A DNA stretch of 59,765 bases from Crocinitomicaceae bacterium TMED114 (GCA_002172485.2 NHFP02000002.1:1-59765); one strand, 5' to 3'; positions 1 through 7,834 are shown, numbered from the stretch's first letter. The notes: generated from the letters alone by a model not told the origin. A program made the numbers and translations.

Positions 1-470
1 TCCTCAGGAATATTGCTGTCGTCCGCATACACCGTCGTGCGCAGGTTCTCCGCAAACCAGCACTGGTCGCCAATGGTCACAATGTCATAGTTGTACCCAT
101 CCATACTGGCAAAATCCGATTCAGAGCACCCGATCAGCGTGGTGCAACTGTCGTCGTCGGTATTGGCGCTGGCGTTGAACTCCATGTAAGCCGCATCTGT
201 GCAACCCGTAATCACACAGCTGCCATCGTCTACGTTGGCCGAGGCATCGTAATTGTCCGCAGCCGCGTCCATGCAACCTAGAACCTGAGTGTATGTGGTT
301 CCATTGCTGAGGTAAACCTCGTAAGATCCATCGGACTGAAGAATGGTACTGTCGACTGAAAAATTCAAATAAGCTGCCGAAAGCTCTTGGATGTTGAAGA
401 CGTCACAGTCTTCCTGGGCAAATAGAGGTACCGATGCAAGGAACATCAGCACGGCAAGTAAATGGCGCAT
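1..470 (-). CDS. Secreted FISUMP-domain protein with Cys-rich repeats, partial
   Basis: Only the first 156 codons are present; the gene continues beyond base 1. Residues 1-19 are a signal peptide ending in LFAQ. Residues about 65-113 contain two repeats of the form GCxDxxAxxY...DDxSC, each about 24 residues. From about residue 121 a FISUMP (Fibrobacter succinogenes major paralogous) domain begins, recognised by IVTIGDQCWFAENLRTT. The protein is inferred to be extracellular and probably T9SS-exported, but its C-terminus is not visible. The ATG at 470 is the only start that puts the signal peptide at the N-terminus. The same Cys-rich repeat family recurs in the protein at the right edge of the window. 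The upstream gap 471-593 holds no gene. Confidence 0.8.
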   Translation of the reverse strand, partial: MRHLLAVLMFLASVPLFAQEDCDVFNIQELSAAYLNFSVDSTILQSDGSYEVYLSNGTTYTQVLGCMDAAADNYDASANVDDGSCVITGCTDAAYMEFNASANTDDDSCTTLIGCSESDFASMDGYNYDIVTIGDQCWFAENLRTTVYADDSNIPE

Positions 471-593
471 CTGGTTTGGTTCAAGTCACGGAGTTGACCC
501 CGCACTGCAGAAAATAAGATGCAAGGCCATCAGCCGCAAGCAACAACCACCTCCATTTTGTGTGTGTGTGGTAAAGCCAACAGAAGAATTCCC

Positions 594-1460
594 TTAATGC
601 GCGCTGAAGACTTGCTCGATGCACATCGTTGCTTTCGTTTTTTGCTCATTGGAAAGGCCCGCAGGAGGGCCAAAAGGAGTGGGGTTGAGGTCGACGCAGT
701 ACATCCGGCCATCTTGGCGGTCACGCAAAACGTCCAATTCTGCGAAATCGGCGCACATTTTGGCCGAAAGCGACACGATTTGGTCGATTTCTGACTCGGA
801 AAGGACGGTTTTGGGCGATTTCGCCAAATCGACTTCTGCAGTCTCATTGGTGTATCGCACCGACCCGGTCTTGCGCTTGCGGTAGACCACCAGCACCTCG
901 CCTCGGATGATGACAACGCGGAGGTCTTCGAAGAGGCCGCCTTCGGTGCAGTTGTCGATGATGCGCTGGTAGACCTTGCCAGGCTGGAGCTGGTCCTGGG
1001 AGAGGGGACCCTGGATTTCTCTGCCGTCATGAACGGCATTGCCCTCCGACTTTTCCAGCATGGGGCCTTTATGTGCGGCGGGGTCCACGTTGACACCGTA
1101 GCCGAAGACGGCCTGGTGGTGGCGGTCGAGGGTGGACTTGCTGATGTCCAGGCAATGGCCGTTCCACATGCCGGGCTGAGCCTCTCGCTTTTCGGTGCGG
1201 TCGTCAAAGGCGAGCTGGATGCGGACTTGCCCCTTGTATCGGGCAGGCGTGTCCTTGCGGTTGGTGACCGCCCAACCGAGCGCGTCGGCGTACGCCATGA
1301 TGCTGGCGCGCTTGCTCGGCCAATCGGGATGAACCAGAACGAACTGTGGCTGGCCATGCTCGCGCTTGGAGGCCTTGACCGCCTTGCGGAAGCGCCATTC
1401 CTTGCCGATGCGCTCCAGAAAGGGCATGCGCTCAGGGTAGTCGTTGGAAAAGAAGCCCAT
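594..1460 (-). CDS. ATP-grasp-like hypothetical protein
   Basis: A 288-residue soluble protein with no signal peptide or membrane segment. The middle and C-terminal parts resemble an ATP-grasp fold: a lid-like KGPMLEKSEGNAVHDG stretch near residues 130-147, the pair EDLRVVIIRGEVLVVYRKR near 180-198, and a terminal CVDLNPTPFGP (about 256-266), which sits where ATP-grasp enzymes carry their Asp/Asn metal ligands. ATP-grasp enzymes join a carboxylate to a nucleophile using ATP; the substrate here cannot be read from the sequence. It begins 9 nt after the stop of nth on the same strand, so the two are probably co-transcribed. The fold assignment is inferred from motifs alone. Confidence 0.7.
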   Translation of the reverse strand: MGFFSNDYPERMPFLERIGKEWRFRKAVKASKREHGQPQFVLVHPDWPSKRASIMAYADALGWAVTNRKDTPARYKGQVRIQLAFDDRTEKREAQPGMWNGHCLDISKSTLDRHHQAVFGYGVNVDPAAHKGPMLEKSEGNAVHDGREIQGPLSQDQLQPGKVYQRIIDNCTEGGLFEDLRVVIIRGEVLVVYRKRKTGSVRYTNETAEVDLAKSPKTVLSESEIDQIVSLSAKMCADFAELDVLRDRQDGRMYCVDLNPTPFGPPAGLSNEQKTKATMCIEQVFSAH

Positions 1461-1469
1461 GGCGCAGGA

Positions 1470-2159
1470 TTACTTCAGCTTGGCGATTTCGGTCTTGCGG
1501 CCGATGGTGCGCGTGATGAAATCGCGGTCGCGCTTGGGGCTGCGGGCCGGTGAATACTCCCGGCCGTAAAAGATGATCTGCAGGTGCAGCTTGTTCCAAC
1601 GCTCTTCCGGGAACAGGCGCTTGGCATCGCGCTCGGTCTGCTCTACGTTTTTGCCGTTGGTGAAATTCCAGCGGTACATCAGCCGGTGGATGTGGGTGTC
1701 CACCGGGAAGGCGGGGACACCGAACGCCTGCGACATGACCACCGACGCAGTCTTGTGACCCACGCCCGGAAGGCGCTCCAAAGCTTCCATGTCCTGCGGG
1801 ACCACGCCGCCATGCTCGTCCATCAGGATCTCGCTCAGGCGCACGATGGCCTTGGACTTCTGCGGACTGAGGCCGCAGGGACGGATGATCTCGCGCACTT
1901 CCTCGACTGGGACGTTGCGCATGTGCTTCGGGTTGTCCGCCCGGGCGAACAGGGCCGGGGTAACTTGATTGACCCGCTCATCCGTGCATTGGGCACTCAG
2001 AAGCACGGCCACCAGCAGGGTGTAGGGGTCGGTGTGGTCCAACGGAACCGGCACCACCGGGTAGAGCCGTTCCAATTCATCCATCACCCATTGGACGCGC
2101 GCCGACTTTGTCGACAAATCGGGGAGGGGAAGCGGGGACTCGATGACGGTTTCGGACAT
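1470..2159 (-). CDS. nth: Endonuclease III without the iron-sulfur cluster cysteines
   Basis: A 229-residue HhH-GPD base-excision-repair glycosylase/AP lyase that removes oxidised pyrimidines from DNA. The helix-hairpin-helix LPGVGHKTASVV (about 130-141) contains the catalytic lysine K136, and the catalytic aspartate is D154 in FPVDTHIHRL. Escherichia coli Nth ends in a C-x6-C-x2-C-x5-C loop that holds a [4Fe-4S] cluster. Here the matching C-terminal part (YGREYSPARSPKRDRDF onward) has no cysteine, so the cluster is predicted to be absent. The frame stays open upstream to 2285, but ATG 2159 gives the normal N-terminus and avoids overlap with the divergent phosphoesterase gene at 2184. The ATP-grasp-like gene follows it. 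Confidence 0.93.
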   Translation of the reverse strand: MSETVIESPLPLPDLSTKSARVQWVMDELERLYPVVPVPLDHTDPYTLLVAVLLSAQCTDERVNQVTPALFARADNPKHMRNVPVEEVREIIRPCGLSPQKSKAIVRLSEILMDEHGGVVPQDMEALERLPGVGHKTASVVMSQAFGVPAFPVDTHIHRLMYRWNFTNGKNVEQTERDAKRLFPEERWNKLHLQIIFYGREYSPARSPKRDRDFITRTIGRKTEIAKLK

Positions 2160-2183
2160 GGGTGCAAGGTATCTTCGCTTCAC

Positions 2184-3245
2184 ATGACTGCACCGCAATC
2201 CGTTCACAGCATGGTGGACGCATCCGATTTGGTCGAATTCCAGCGCCACCTCGATGGCGCCCACCACATCGCCATCACCAGCCACCGCTCACCGGACGCC
2301 GACGCTGTCGGCACGTCACTGGCGCTGGCCCGCTACTTGCGCGCAACGGGCAAAGAGGTCACCTGTCTGCTGCCCGACGCACCGGACGAGGCCCTCGACT
2401 GGATGCCGGGAGTTGAGGACATCGTGCTGTTCGACCGGGATCCGGGAAAAGCGCAAGACGCGCTGCACCGGGCCGACGTCCTGTTTGCCCTCGACTACAA
2501 CGGGCTCAACCGCCTGGGGCCCATGGCCGATGCCGCCCGCACCGCCACAGGAGCGTGGCTCATGGTGGACCACCACATGGGGCCGGAAGACTTCCCGACT
2601 GCACGAGTCCATGACGCGCGATGCAGCTCCACGGCGGAATTGTTGTGGGGCGTCATCGCCGGTTTGGGCGGAAAGGATGCTGTGGATGCCACAAGTGCCT
2701 CCTTGCTGTACGCCGGCATGATGACCGATACAGGCAGCTTCCGCTTCAGCTCGGTCTCCTCGGAAACCCACCGCGTGATCGCCGAAATGATGGACCGCGG
2801 CCTCGACCACACCGCCGTGCATGAGGCCATTTTTGGAGAGCAATCCATGGACCGCATGAAACTTCATGCTTTCGCTGTGGTGGAGCGCATGGAGGTCTAC
2901 CCTGAGTTTCAGACGGCCTTTGTCCACCTCACCGCAGAGGACATGGCGCGCTTCCATTACCGCGCAGGCTACACGGAAGGATTGGTCAACAGAGCCCTCG
3001 GCGTGGCTGGCGTCAAGGTCGCCGTCTTTGCCAAGGAATCCACCGACCGCGTCAAGATGAGCTTCCGTTCCGTTGGAGACTTCAGTGTCCGGGACTTTGC
3101 GGAGCAGCATTTTGACGGTGGCGGCCACCACAATGCTGCCGGTGGTGCATCGACCGAATCCATCGGCGTGGTGATGGCGCGGCTTCGGGGACTTCTTCCA
3201 GAAATCGCAGCGGGAATCCAAGCTGCCGAAGCACCCAAAGGATGA
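2184..3245 (+). CDS. nrnA: DHH/DHHA1 phosphoesterase, NrnA-like (nanoRNase/pAp phosphatase)
   Basis: A 353-residue cytosolic metal-dependent phosphoesterase of the NrnA family, which degrades short oligoribonucleotides and 3'-phosphoadenosine 5'-phosphate. DHH-domain metal ligands are visible in SHRSPDADAVG (H34, D38, D40), FALDYNG (D104) and the namesake VDHH (D129-H131). The DHHA1 substrate-binding motif FDGGGHHNAAGG lies near residues 310-321. ATG 2184 is used; a second in-frame ATG at 2211 is possible. A near-consensus -7 element, TATCTTCG, lies at 2170-2177. The stop overlaps the next start as ATGA, so the gene is translationally coupled to the gldI-like lipoprotein. The nrnA symbol rests on domain architecture, and substrate preference is not proven. 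Confidence 0.9.
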   Translation: MTAPQSVHSMVDASDLVEFQRHLDGAHHIAITSHRSPDADAVGTSLALARYLRATGKEVTCLLPDAPDEALDWMPGVEDIVLFDRDPGKAQDALHRADVLFALDYNGLNRLGPMADAARTATGAWLMVDHHMGPEDFPTARVHDARCSSTAELLWGVIAGLGGKDAVDATSASLLYAGMMTDTGSFRFSSVSSETHRVIAEMMDRGLDHTAVHEAIFGEQSMDRMKLHAFAVVERMEVYPEFQTAFVHLTAEDMARFHYRAGYTEGLVNRALGVAGVKVAVFAKESTDRVKMSFRSVGDFSVRDFAEQHFDGGGHHNAAGGASTESIGVVMARLRGLLPEIAAGIQAAEAPKG

Positions 3246-3802
3246 CCCTTCCCCGCATCCTGTGGTTCGCTTGCGCGCTTGGGGTGCTGATGTTGCCCAG
3301 CTGCACCGGGTGTCACCAAGACAAGTGGCTGCCTGATCGGCCGGTCCAAACCAGCCCCAAGCCGCAGGACTTTGTCGAATTCCAGCGTCAGCGCGCCCTG
3401 GCCATTGACAGCTTGATCAACGCACAGACGGCCACTTGGGACAAGGTCACCCGGACGGGAACCGGCATTTGGTACCAAAGGCTGGACTCCATTCCGGGCG
3501 CTCAATCGGTGGAAAGCCTCCAAGAAGGAAGCGTACTCGAAATCCACCACCGGTTCGAATTGCTCGACGGACGCATCATCACGGATTGGACCGCGGACGG
3601 ACCGTTGGCCTTTGAACCCGGCAGCACGGATTTGCCATCCGGATTCCACGAGCTGTTTGGATTGGCCCATTTGGGGGACAGCCTGCGCGCCATCCTGCCG
3701 CCCATCCGCGCCTGGGGCATGAGTGGCTTGCCTCCGGACATTCCGCAAGAGGCCGTCATCGCCATCCATTGCAGGGTGGACCTGTATCGCCGACCCGCAT
3801 GA
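3242..3802 (+). CDS. gldI: GldI-like FKBP-type peptidyl-prolyl isomerase lipoprotein
   Basis: A 186-residue lipoprotein. The N-terminal hydrophobic segment ends in the lipobox LPSC, with Cys21 as the lipidation site, so the protein should be anchored in the periplasm or outer membrane. Residues about 70-183 form an FKBP-like domain: VLEIHHRFELLDGRIITDW, then GFHELFGLAHLGDSLRAILPP, a spacing typical of FKBP enzymes such as the gliding-associated GldI. Prolyl isomerisation in folding of exported motility/T9SS components is the expected role. The start overlaps the stop of the DHH phosphoesterase (ATGA), and its own stop overlaps the next gene in the same way. The gldI name is inferred from the FKBP-lipoprotein architecture and from gldF/gldG elsewhere in the window. 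Confidence 0.72.
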   Translation: MTLPRILWFACALGVLMLPSCTGCHQDKWLPDRPVQTSPKPQDFVEFQRQRALAIDSLINAQTATWDKVTRTGTGIWYQRLDSIPGAQSVESLQEGSVLEIHHRFELLDGRIITDWTADGPLAFEPGSTDLPSGFHELFGLAHLGDSLRAILPPIRAWGMSGLPPDIPQEAVIAIHCRVDLYRRPA

Positions 3803-4536
3803 ATTCGAGGTGGCCGACCCTGTGCGGTCTTCTGCTGCTCGGTTGTGCGACGCCAGAGCCGCCCCCTTGGCGGCTGATGGAATTGGGGACAGGCAGCTTG
3901 ACGGACGCCCTGGCCCGCGGAGAATGGGTCCTCGCCGAATCCGAAGCTGGTCAGCATTGGGTGGCGCCCGACACCACCTTGGAGGGACGCACCTTGCTTC
4001 GCGATTTGAAAAGCCTGCCCACCTTGGCTTGCGGTGACCGGATTCGGCTGGACCCGCGCATTTTGCCATTGTCCTTGCGGGATGAATGGAGGTGGAATGG
4101 CAAAGACAGCTTGACGGTGCTCTGGCAATGCATGACCCAGAAGGACTTGGCCGAACACCATCGCCAGGCCATGGGCCGCCGGCCGTTCGACGCTGCCCGG
4201 GTAGAAGCCGACTGGGTCGGCCTTCTCCGACAAGGAAGGCCCGAATGGCGGACGGAAGGGGAAGGGCGGATTGTACCGGGAGATTCGATCACCCTGACCA
4301 TCTCTACCCAGCGGGCCGACGGCACAGTGATCGAACCCGACCCGGTGGTCTTGCGCTACGTTCAAGGCGACCCCGACCAAGTCGTTCCGGCACTGGCCCC
4401 TTGGCTCCAGGATGCGGAGCGCGGCATGACATTCGCGCTGTGGAGCCCGTCTGACCAAGCATTCGGGTCGCAGGCCCATCCGGACTTGGGGCTGCCACAA
4501 CACACCCCGCTTCGGTTTGAAGTGCGTGTCGATTGA
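3799..4536 (+). CDS. Second FKBP-like lipoprotein of the gldI-like operon
   Basis: A 245-residue lipoprotein with a very short signal peptide and lipobox LLLGC (Cys16). It has two weakly similar halves. The C-terminal half (about 150-245) contains GDSITLTISTQRADGTVIEP followed by an ALAPWLQDAERGMTFALWSP segment, and it ends in a beta strand (PLRFEVRVD). This order matches a degenerate FKBP domain. The N-terminal half is not recognisable. Start ATG 3799 overlaps the previous stop as ATGA, which excludes the longer upstream start. It is the last gene of a three-gene operon and converges on the phosphatase gene 3 nt away. It may be a chaperone-like paralogue of the upstream FKBP rather than an active isomerase. 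Confidence 0.75.
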   Translation: MNSRWPTLCGLLLLGCATPEPPPWRLMELGTGSLTDALARGEWVLAESEAGQHWVAPDTTLEGRTLLRDLKSLPTLACGDRIRLDPRILPLSLRDEWRWNGKDSLTVLWQCMTQKDLAEHHRQAMGRRPFDAARVEADWVGLLRQGRPEWRTEGEGRIVPGDSITLTISTQRADGTVIEPDPVVLRYVQGDPDQVVPALAPWLQDAERGMTFALWSPSDQAFGSQAHPDLGLPQHTPLRFEVRVD

Positions 4537-4539
4537 CGC

Positions 4540-4989
4540 TCAGCCAGGGAAATCGTCCCCCAATTGGGCCTCGGCAGCCACCCGCACCTGCTCGCGCACC
4601 TGCGCGAACCCGTCCTCGCTGCCATAATAGGGATCGGGCACTTCCGCTCCCGAGGGGTCAAACAGCGCCACTTTCGAGCGCTCATCCCCGGTTCGGGCCA
4701 TGCCCAAGACGTCGGCCAAATTGGATCGGTCCATCACCAGAATCCGGTCAAACTTCTGAAAATCAGCCCGAACGAATTTGCGCGATCGCTGTCCGGAAAT
4801 GTCGATGTCGACTGCCCGCATGGTCGCCACACTGCGGCGGTCCGGCGGGTCCCCGGCGTGGTAGCCCGAGGTGCCGGCGCTGTCCACTTTGACCCGAAGG
4901 CCCCGCACCATGGCGGCATGGCGAATCCAGCCCTCACCGATGGGCGAGCGGCAGATGTTGCCGAGGCAGACGACGAGATAACGGGTCAC
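4540..4989 (-). CDS. Low-molecular-weight protein-tyrosine phosphatase
   Basis: A 149-residue cytosolic phosphatase. The N-terminal P-loop CLGNICRSP holds the nucleophile Cys8 and Arg14, and the general acid is D119 in PDPYYG. The length and motif order are those of LMW-PTP/arsenate-reductase-type enzymes; the conserved DPYYG tyrosines favour protein-tyrosine phosphatase. It starts 13 nt after the stop of dnaA on the same strand and is likely transcribed with it. The physiological substrate is unknown. In other bacteria these enzymes often oppose BY-kinases that control polysaccharide export, but no such kinase is present here. Confidence 0.93.
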   Translation of the reverse strand: MTRYLVVCLGNICRSPIGEGWIRHAAMVRGLRVKVDSAGTSGYHAGDPPDRRSVATMRAVDIDISGQRSRKFVRADFQKFDRILVMDRSNLADVLGMARTGDERSKVALFDPSGAEVPDPYYGSEDGFAQVREQVRVAAEAQLGDDFPG

Positions 4990-5002
4990 AGCCGAAGCGT
5001 GG

Positions 5003-6433
5003 TCAGCTGACGTTCAGCTTCTTCTCTAGATCCTCGAGGTACTTCCGGAAGTGCTTGTCCGTCTCGCTCAAGTTGTTGACCGTCCGGCAAGCATGGAGCA
5101 CGGTGGCGTGGTCCTTTCCACCACAGTGGAGACCGATGTTGGCCAACGAGCTCTTGGTCATCTTCTTGGCGAAGTACATCGCGATTTGGCGGGCTTGGAC
5201 GATTTCGCGCTTGCGGGTCTTGGACTTCAAGAGCTCGATCGGCAGATCGAAGTAATCGCACACCACCTTCTGGATGTAGTCGATGCTGACCTCGCGGGCG
5301 GTGTTCTTGACAAACTTGTCGATCATCTGCTTCGCCAGCTCGAGCGTCACCGCCTTGCGGTTCAAGCTGCTCTGGGCAATCAAGCTGATGAGGGCGCCCT
5401 CCAGCTCGCGGATGTTCGTGTTGATCGAGTAAGCCAAGTACTCCATGACCTCGCGCGGGAGCTCGATGCCGTCGGCGTACATCTTCTTTTCGAGGATGGC
5501 CATGCGCGTCTCAAGGCTTGGCACCTGTACATCGGCACTGAGGCCCCACTTGAAGCGGGAGAGGAGGCGCTGCTCCATGCCCTGCATCTCCACCGGCGGC
5601 TTGTCGCTCGTCAAGACGATTTGCTTGCCTGTCTGGTGGAGGTGGTTGAAGATGTGGAAGAACACGTCTTGGGTCTTCTCCTTTCCGCTGAAGAACTGAA
5701 CGTCGTCCACAATGAGGACGTCCATCAGTTGGTAGAAGTGGGAGAAATCGTTGACGCTGTTGTTCCGCACTGCATCAATGAACTGGTGCGTGAATTTTTC
5801 AGAGTTGACGTAGAGAACCGTCTTTTCAGGATTGCGGTTCTTGATTTCAATTCCGATCGCGTGGGCGAGGTGGGTTTTTCCCAGTCCGACGGGGCTGTAT
5901 ATGAGCAGGGGATTGAAGGCCGTTCCACCGGGCTTTTGGGCCACAGCAAAACCTGCACTGCGCGCCAGGCGGTTGCTCTCTCCCTCAATGAAGTTCTCGA
6001 AGCTGTACTTCGGGTTGAGGTTGGAGTCGATGTTGAGCTTCTTCAACCCGGGAATCACAAACGGATTCTTGATGGGTGCCTCTGCAGAGTCCATCGGCAT
6101 CTGCACGGAGCGGTTGCGGATGGCAGCATGGTGGGAGGTCGGGAGCTTCACGGTGTACGGAGAGGAGCCCGCTGCAGGCTGCTCCATGATGATGGAGTAC
6201 TCCAGCCGTGCCTCTTTGCCGAGCTCCTTGCCAATGGCCTTTCGGAGCAAGTCCACATAGTGCTCTTCGAGCCACTCGTAGAAAAACTGGGACGGCACCT
6301 GAATGGTCAGGACCGACTCCTCCAATTTCACCGATTTGATCGGAATGAACCACGTCTTGAAGGCCTGAGCGCTGACATTGTCTTCAATAAACGAGAGGCA
6401 ATTTGCCCAGACACTTTCGTGGTTGAGGTTCAT
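5003..6433 (-). CDS. dnaA: Chromosomal replication initiator DnaA
   Basis: A 476-residue AAA+ initiator that binds DnaA boxes at oriC and loads the replicative helicase. Domain I (about 1-85) starts NHESVWANCLSFIEDN, followed by a short linker (about 86-145). Domain III has Walker A SPVGLGKT (180-187), Walker B VLIVDDVQFF and an LLSRFKWGL segment. Domain IV carries the box-binding signature GGKDHATVLHACRTV. ATG 6433 (MNLNHESVW) is preferred to an upstream in-frame start at 6505 because it matches the usual DnaA N-terminus. The first glycine of the P-loop, normally GGVGLGKT, is replaced by Ser. The upstream 252 bp contain two imperfect DnaA boxes, consistent with autoregulation. Confidence 0.97.
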   Translation of the reverse strand: MNLNHESVWANCLSFIEDNVSAQAFKTWFIPIKSVKLEESVLTIQVPSQFFYEWLEEHYVDLLRKAIGKELGKEARLEYSIIMEQPAAGSSPYTVKLPTSHHAAIRNRSVQMPMDSAEAPIKNPFVIPGLKKLNIDSNLNPKYSFENFIEGESNRLARSAGFAVAQKPGGTAFNPLLIYSPVGLGKTHLAHAIGIEIKNRNPEKTVLYVNSEKFTHQFIDAVRNNSVNDFSHFYQLMDVLIVDDVQFFSGKEKTQDVFFHIFNHLHQTGKQIVLTSDKPPVEMQGMEQRLLSRFKWGLSADVQVPSLETRMAILEKKMYADGIELPREVMEYLAYSINTNIRELEGALISLIAQSSLNRKAVTLELAKQMIDKFVKNTAREVSIDYIQKVVCDYFDLPIELLKSKTRKREIVQARQIAMYFAKKMTKSSLANIGLHCGGKDHATVLHACRTVNNLSETDKHFRKYLEDLEKKLNVS

Positions 6434-6548
6434 CAGTTGTGGGTTAAGATGGGTGACTTCAAACCGGAATTCAGCAAATGCTTCTTCCGACAAGAAGGAC
6501 GACAAATATTCCTGCGAACCTTCATAAAAAAAAGGCTTTGCCCCCTTG

Positions 6549-6599
6549 ACTTTCTCGAAAGTTCATTTGTCCACAGTAAGTCCAGGAACCCCATCCACA
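6549..6599. promoter_or_regulatory. dnaA upstream region: palindrome and two imperfect DnaA boxes
   Basis: Within the 252-bp gap upstream of dnaA, ACTTTCTCGAAAGT (6549-6562) is a palindrome with 6-bp arms. It is followed by TTGTCCACA (6567-6575, one mismatch to TTATCCACA) and CCATCCACA (6591-6599, two mismatches), 24 bp apart and in the same orientation. This could be a DnaA autoregulatory site; two imperfect boxes are too few to call an origin. The rest of the gap (6434-6548 and 6600-6685) contains a short A-run but no gene. Confidence 0.3.
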
Positions 6600-6685
6600 A
6601 TCCATCCGATGCCTCACAAGTTTGAGCGGGATTTAACCCACGTTCATCTCAATTCGACTCTCCTTTCAAGGAGACTTCCGACACC

Positions 6686-7825
6686 TCAATGGGCACTCAA
6701 CTTATTGCCTCTCCCGACTTCATTCATCGCTTCATGCCACGCCAGAGTCACTTGAGACCACGACAATCGCGCTGCAGCGTCTTTCCAGATCCTTTTTTTC
6801 TCTCCCTCCAGCGCCATCATCAGCCCATTCGCCAAATCGGTTCTCGCATGCAATGACTCCTTCGGGAAGTGGTCGGAGTAGGCCAATTCAGCGGGCGCTA
6901 CAATGTGCAAGCCCAAGGCTGCAGACTCGAGGACACTGATCCCATAGAAGTCATGGTGGGCCGTCACCAAGGCGATGTCGCACGAAGCCAACAGGTCAAG
7001 GTAGTCGCTTCGGGATGCTGCGAATCCCCAATGCACGATGTCGTCCTCGAATTCGCTGCGCAAGGCATCGAATGCCGCAGGACGATCTTCAAAGGATTGC
7101 CCCAAGACGCACAGCCTGAATCTGGCCCCATGGTCACGAACCACCCTCAATACATCGAGAAATGCCCGCGGTCCCTTGTCGTGCTCCCAACGGTGGTTCC
7201 AAGCGATGACGGGCGGGCCCTCACCAAAACGAATGCCCTGACCCTCTGAACGAAAGCAATCCGGCTCCAACCCGATGGGCAACACCTTGGACTTCCTTTC
7301 GATCTCCAAGTGGGGCTGAACCGGACGGGGTGAAGGCAATTGCCGCAGGAATTCCGGAATCGAATCGAGGAACACCAAGCGGTGGTACTCCGAGTTGAAC
7401 CACACCGCGTCGGCCAACAACGCAGAGGTCAGGTTCAAAAAGGCATAATGCCGGTCCCACTCCAACGGAGGCCGCTCGGGATGGTCGGGAAATGTCAGCT
7501 GATTCTCATGGAAGTACAGCGCAATGGGTGTGGACCGGTGTTCAGCCGGCAGCGCCGCCCTGAATTGCCCCACATCCAACATGTCCGTCACCAGGAACAC
7601 ATCGACAGGCTGTTTCAGCTGTCCGGATTCCTTCATGCGCTGGACCATGGTCCAGCCCGCTGAATGCATCCGCCACTTCCAATGCCTGCCGGGAAGCCTG
7701 ACCACATCCACGGACCAGACCTCTTCGGGACGCTCGCCGAGCTTGGGGAGGTGTTCCTCCAGCCCGCGCTCCCAGAGGGCATGGCTTCCGGCAGAGTAGG
7801 AGTTGACGAGCACCAATCGCGGCAT
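6686..7825 (-). CDS. tRNA-queuosine alpha-mannosyltransferase-like glycosyltransferase (DUF3524/GTDC1 family)
   Basis: A 379-residue family-4-type glycosyltransferase. The N-terminal domain has the diagnostic features of the DUF3524/GTDC1 family: RLPGRHWKWRMHSAGWTM (about 43-60) and LYFHENQLTFP (about 103-113). The C-terminal Rossmann domain carries WNHRWEHDKGP and a donor-binding segment DFYGISVLESAALG. Animal QTMAN (GTDC1) transfers mannose from GDP-mannose to queuosine in tRNA-Asp. Bacterial members of the family are known from sequence, and the same role is inferred here. The gene lies 9 nt downstream of the zinc-hydrolase gene at the end of the gcvT-comB cluster and starts with ATG 7825. 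Another acceptor cannot be excluded. Confidence 0.8.
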   Translation of the reverse strand: MPRLVLVNSYSAGSHALWERGLEEHLPKLGERPEEVWSVDVVRLPGRHWKWRMHSAGWTMVQRMKESGQLKQPVDVFLVTDMLDVGQFRAALPAEHRSTPIALYFHENQLTFPDHPERPPLEWDRHYAFLNLTSALLADAVWFNSEYHRLVFLDSIPEFLRQLPSPRPVQPHLEIERKSKVLPIGLEPDCFRSEGQGIRFGEGPPVIAWNHRWEHDKGPRAFLDVLRVVRDHGARFRLCVLGQSFEDRPAAFDALRSEFEDDIVHWGFAASRSDYLDLLASCDIALVTAHHDFYGISVLESAALGLHIVAPAELAYSDHFPKESLHARTDLANGLMMALEGEKKRIWKDAAARLSWSQVTLAWHEAMNEVGRGNKLSAH

Positions 7826-7834
7826 GCTCTCAAG

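Noticed and set aside
559-572. Short GT-rich run as a phase-variation tract
   Set aside because: Only five or six dinucleotide repeats, outside any gene and not near a promoter element.
5051-6625. 524-codon open frame antisense to dnaA
   Set aside because: The minus strand encodes an unmistakable DnaA, and the antisense product has no recognisable feature.
6434-6685. Replication origin upstream of dnaA
   Set aside because: Only two imperfect DnaA boxes and no AT-rich unwinding region beyond a short A-run. Listed only as a regulatory candidate.
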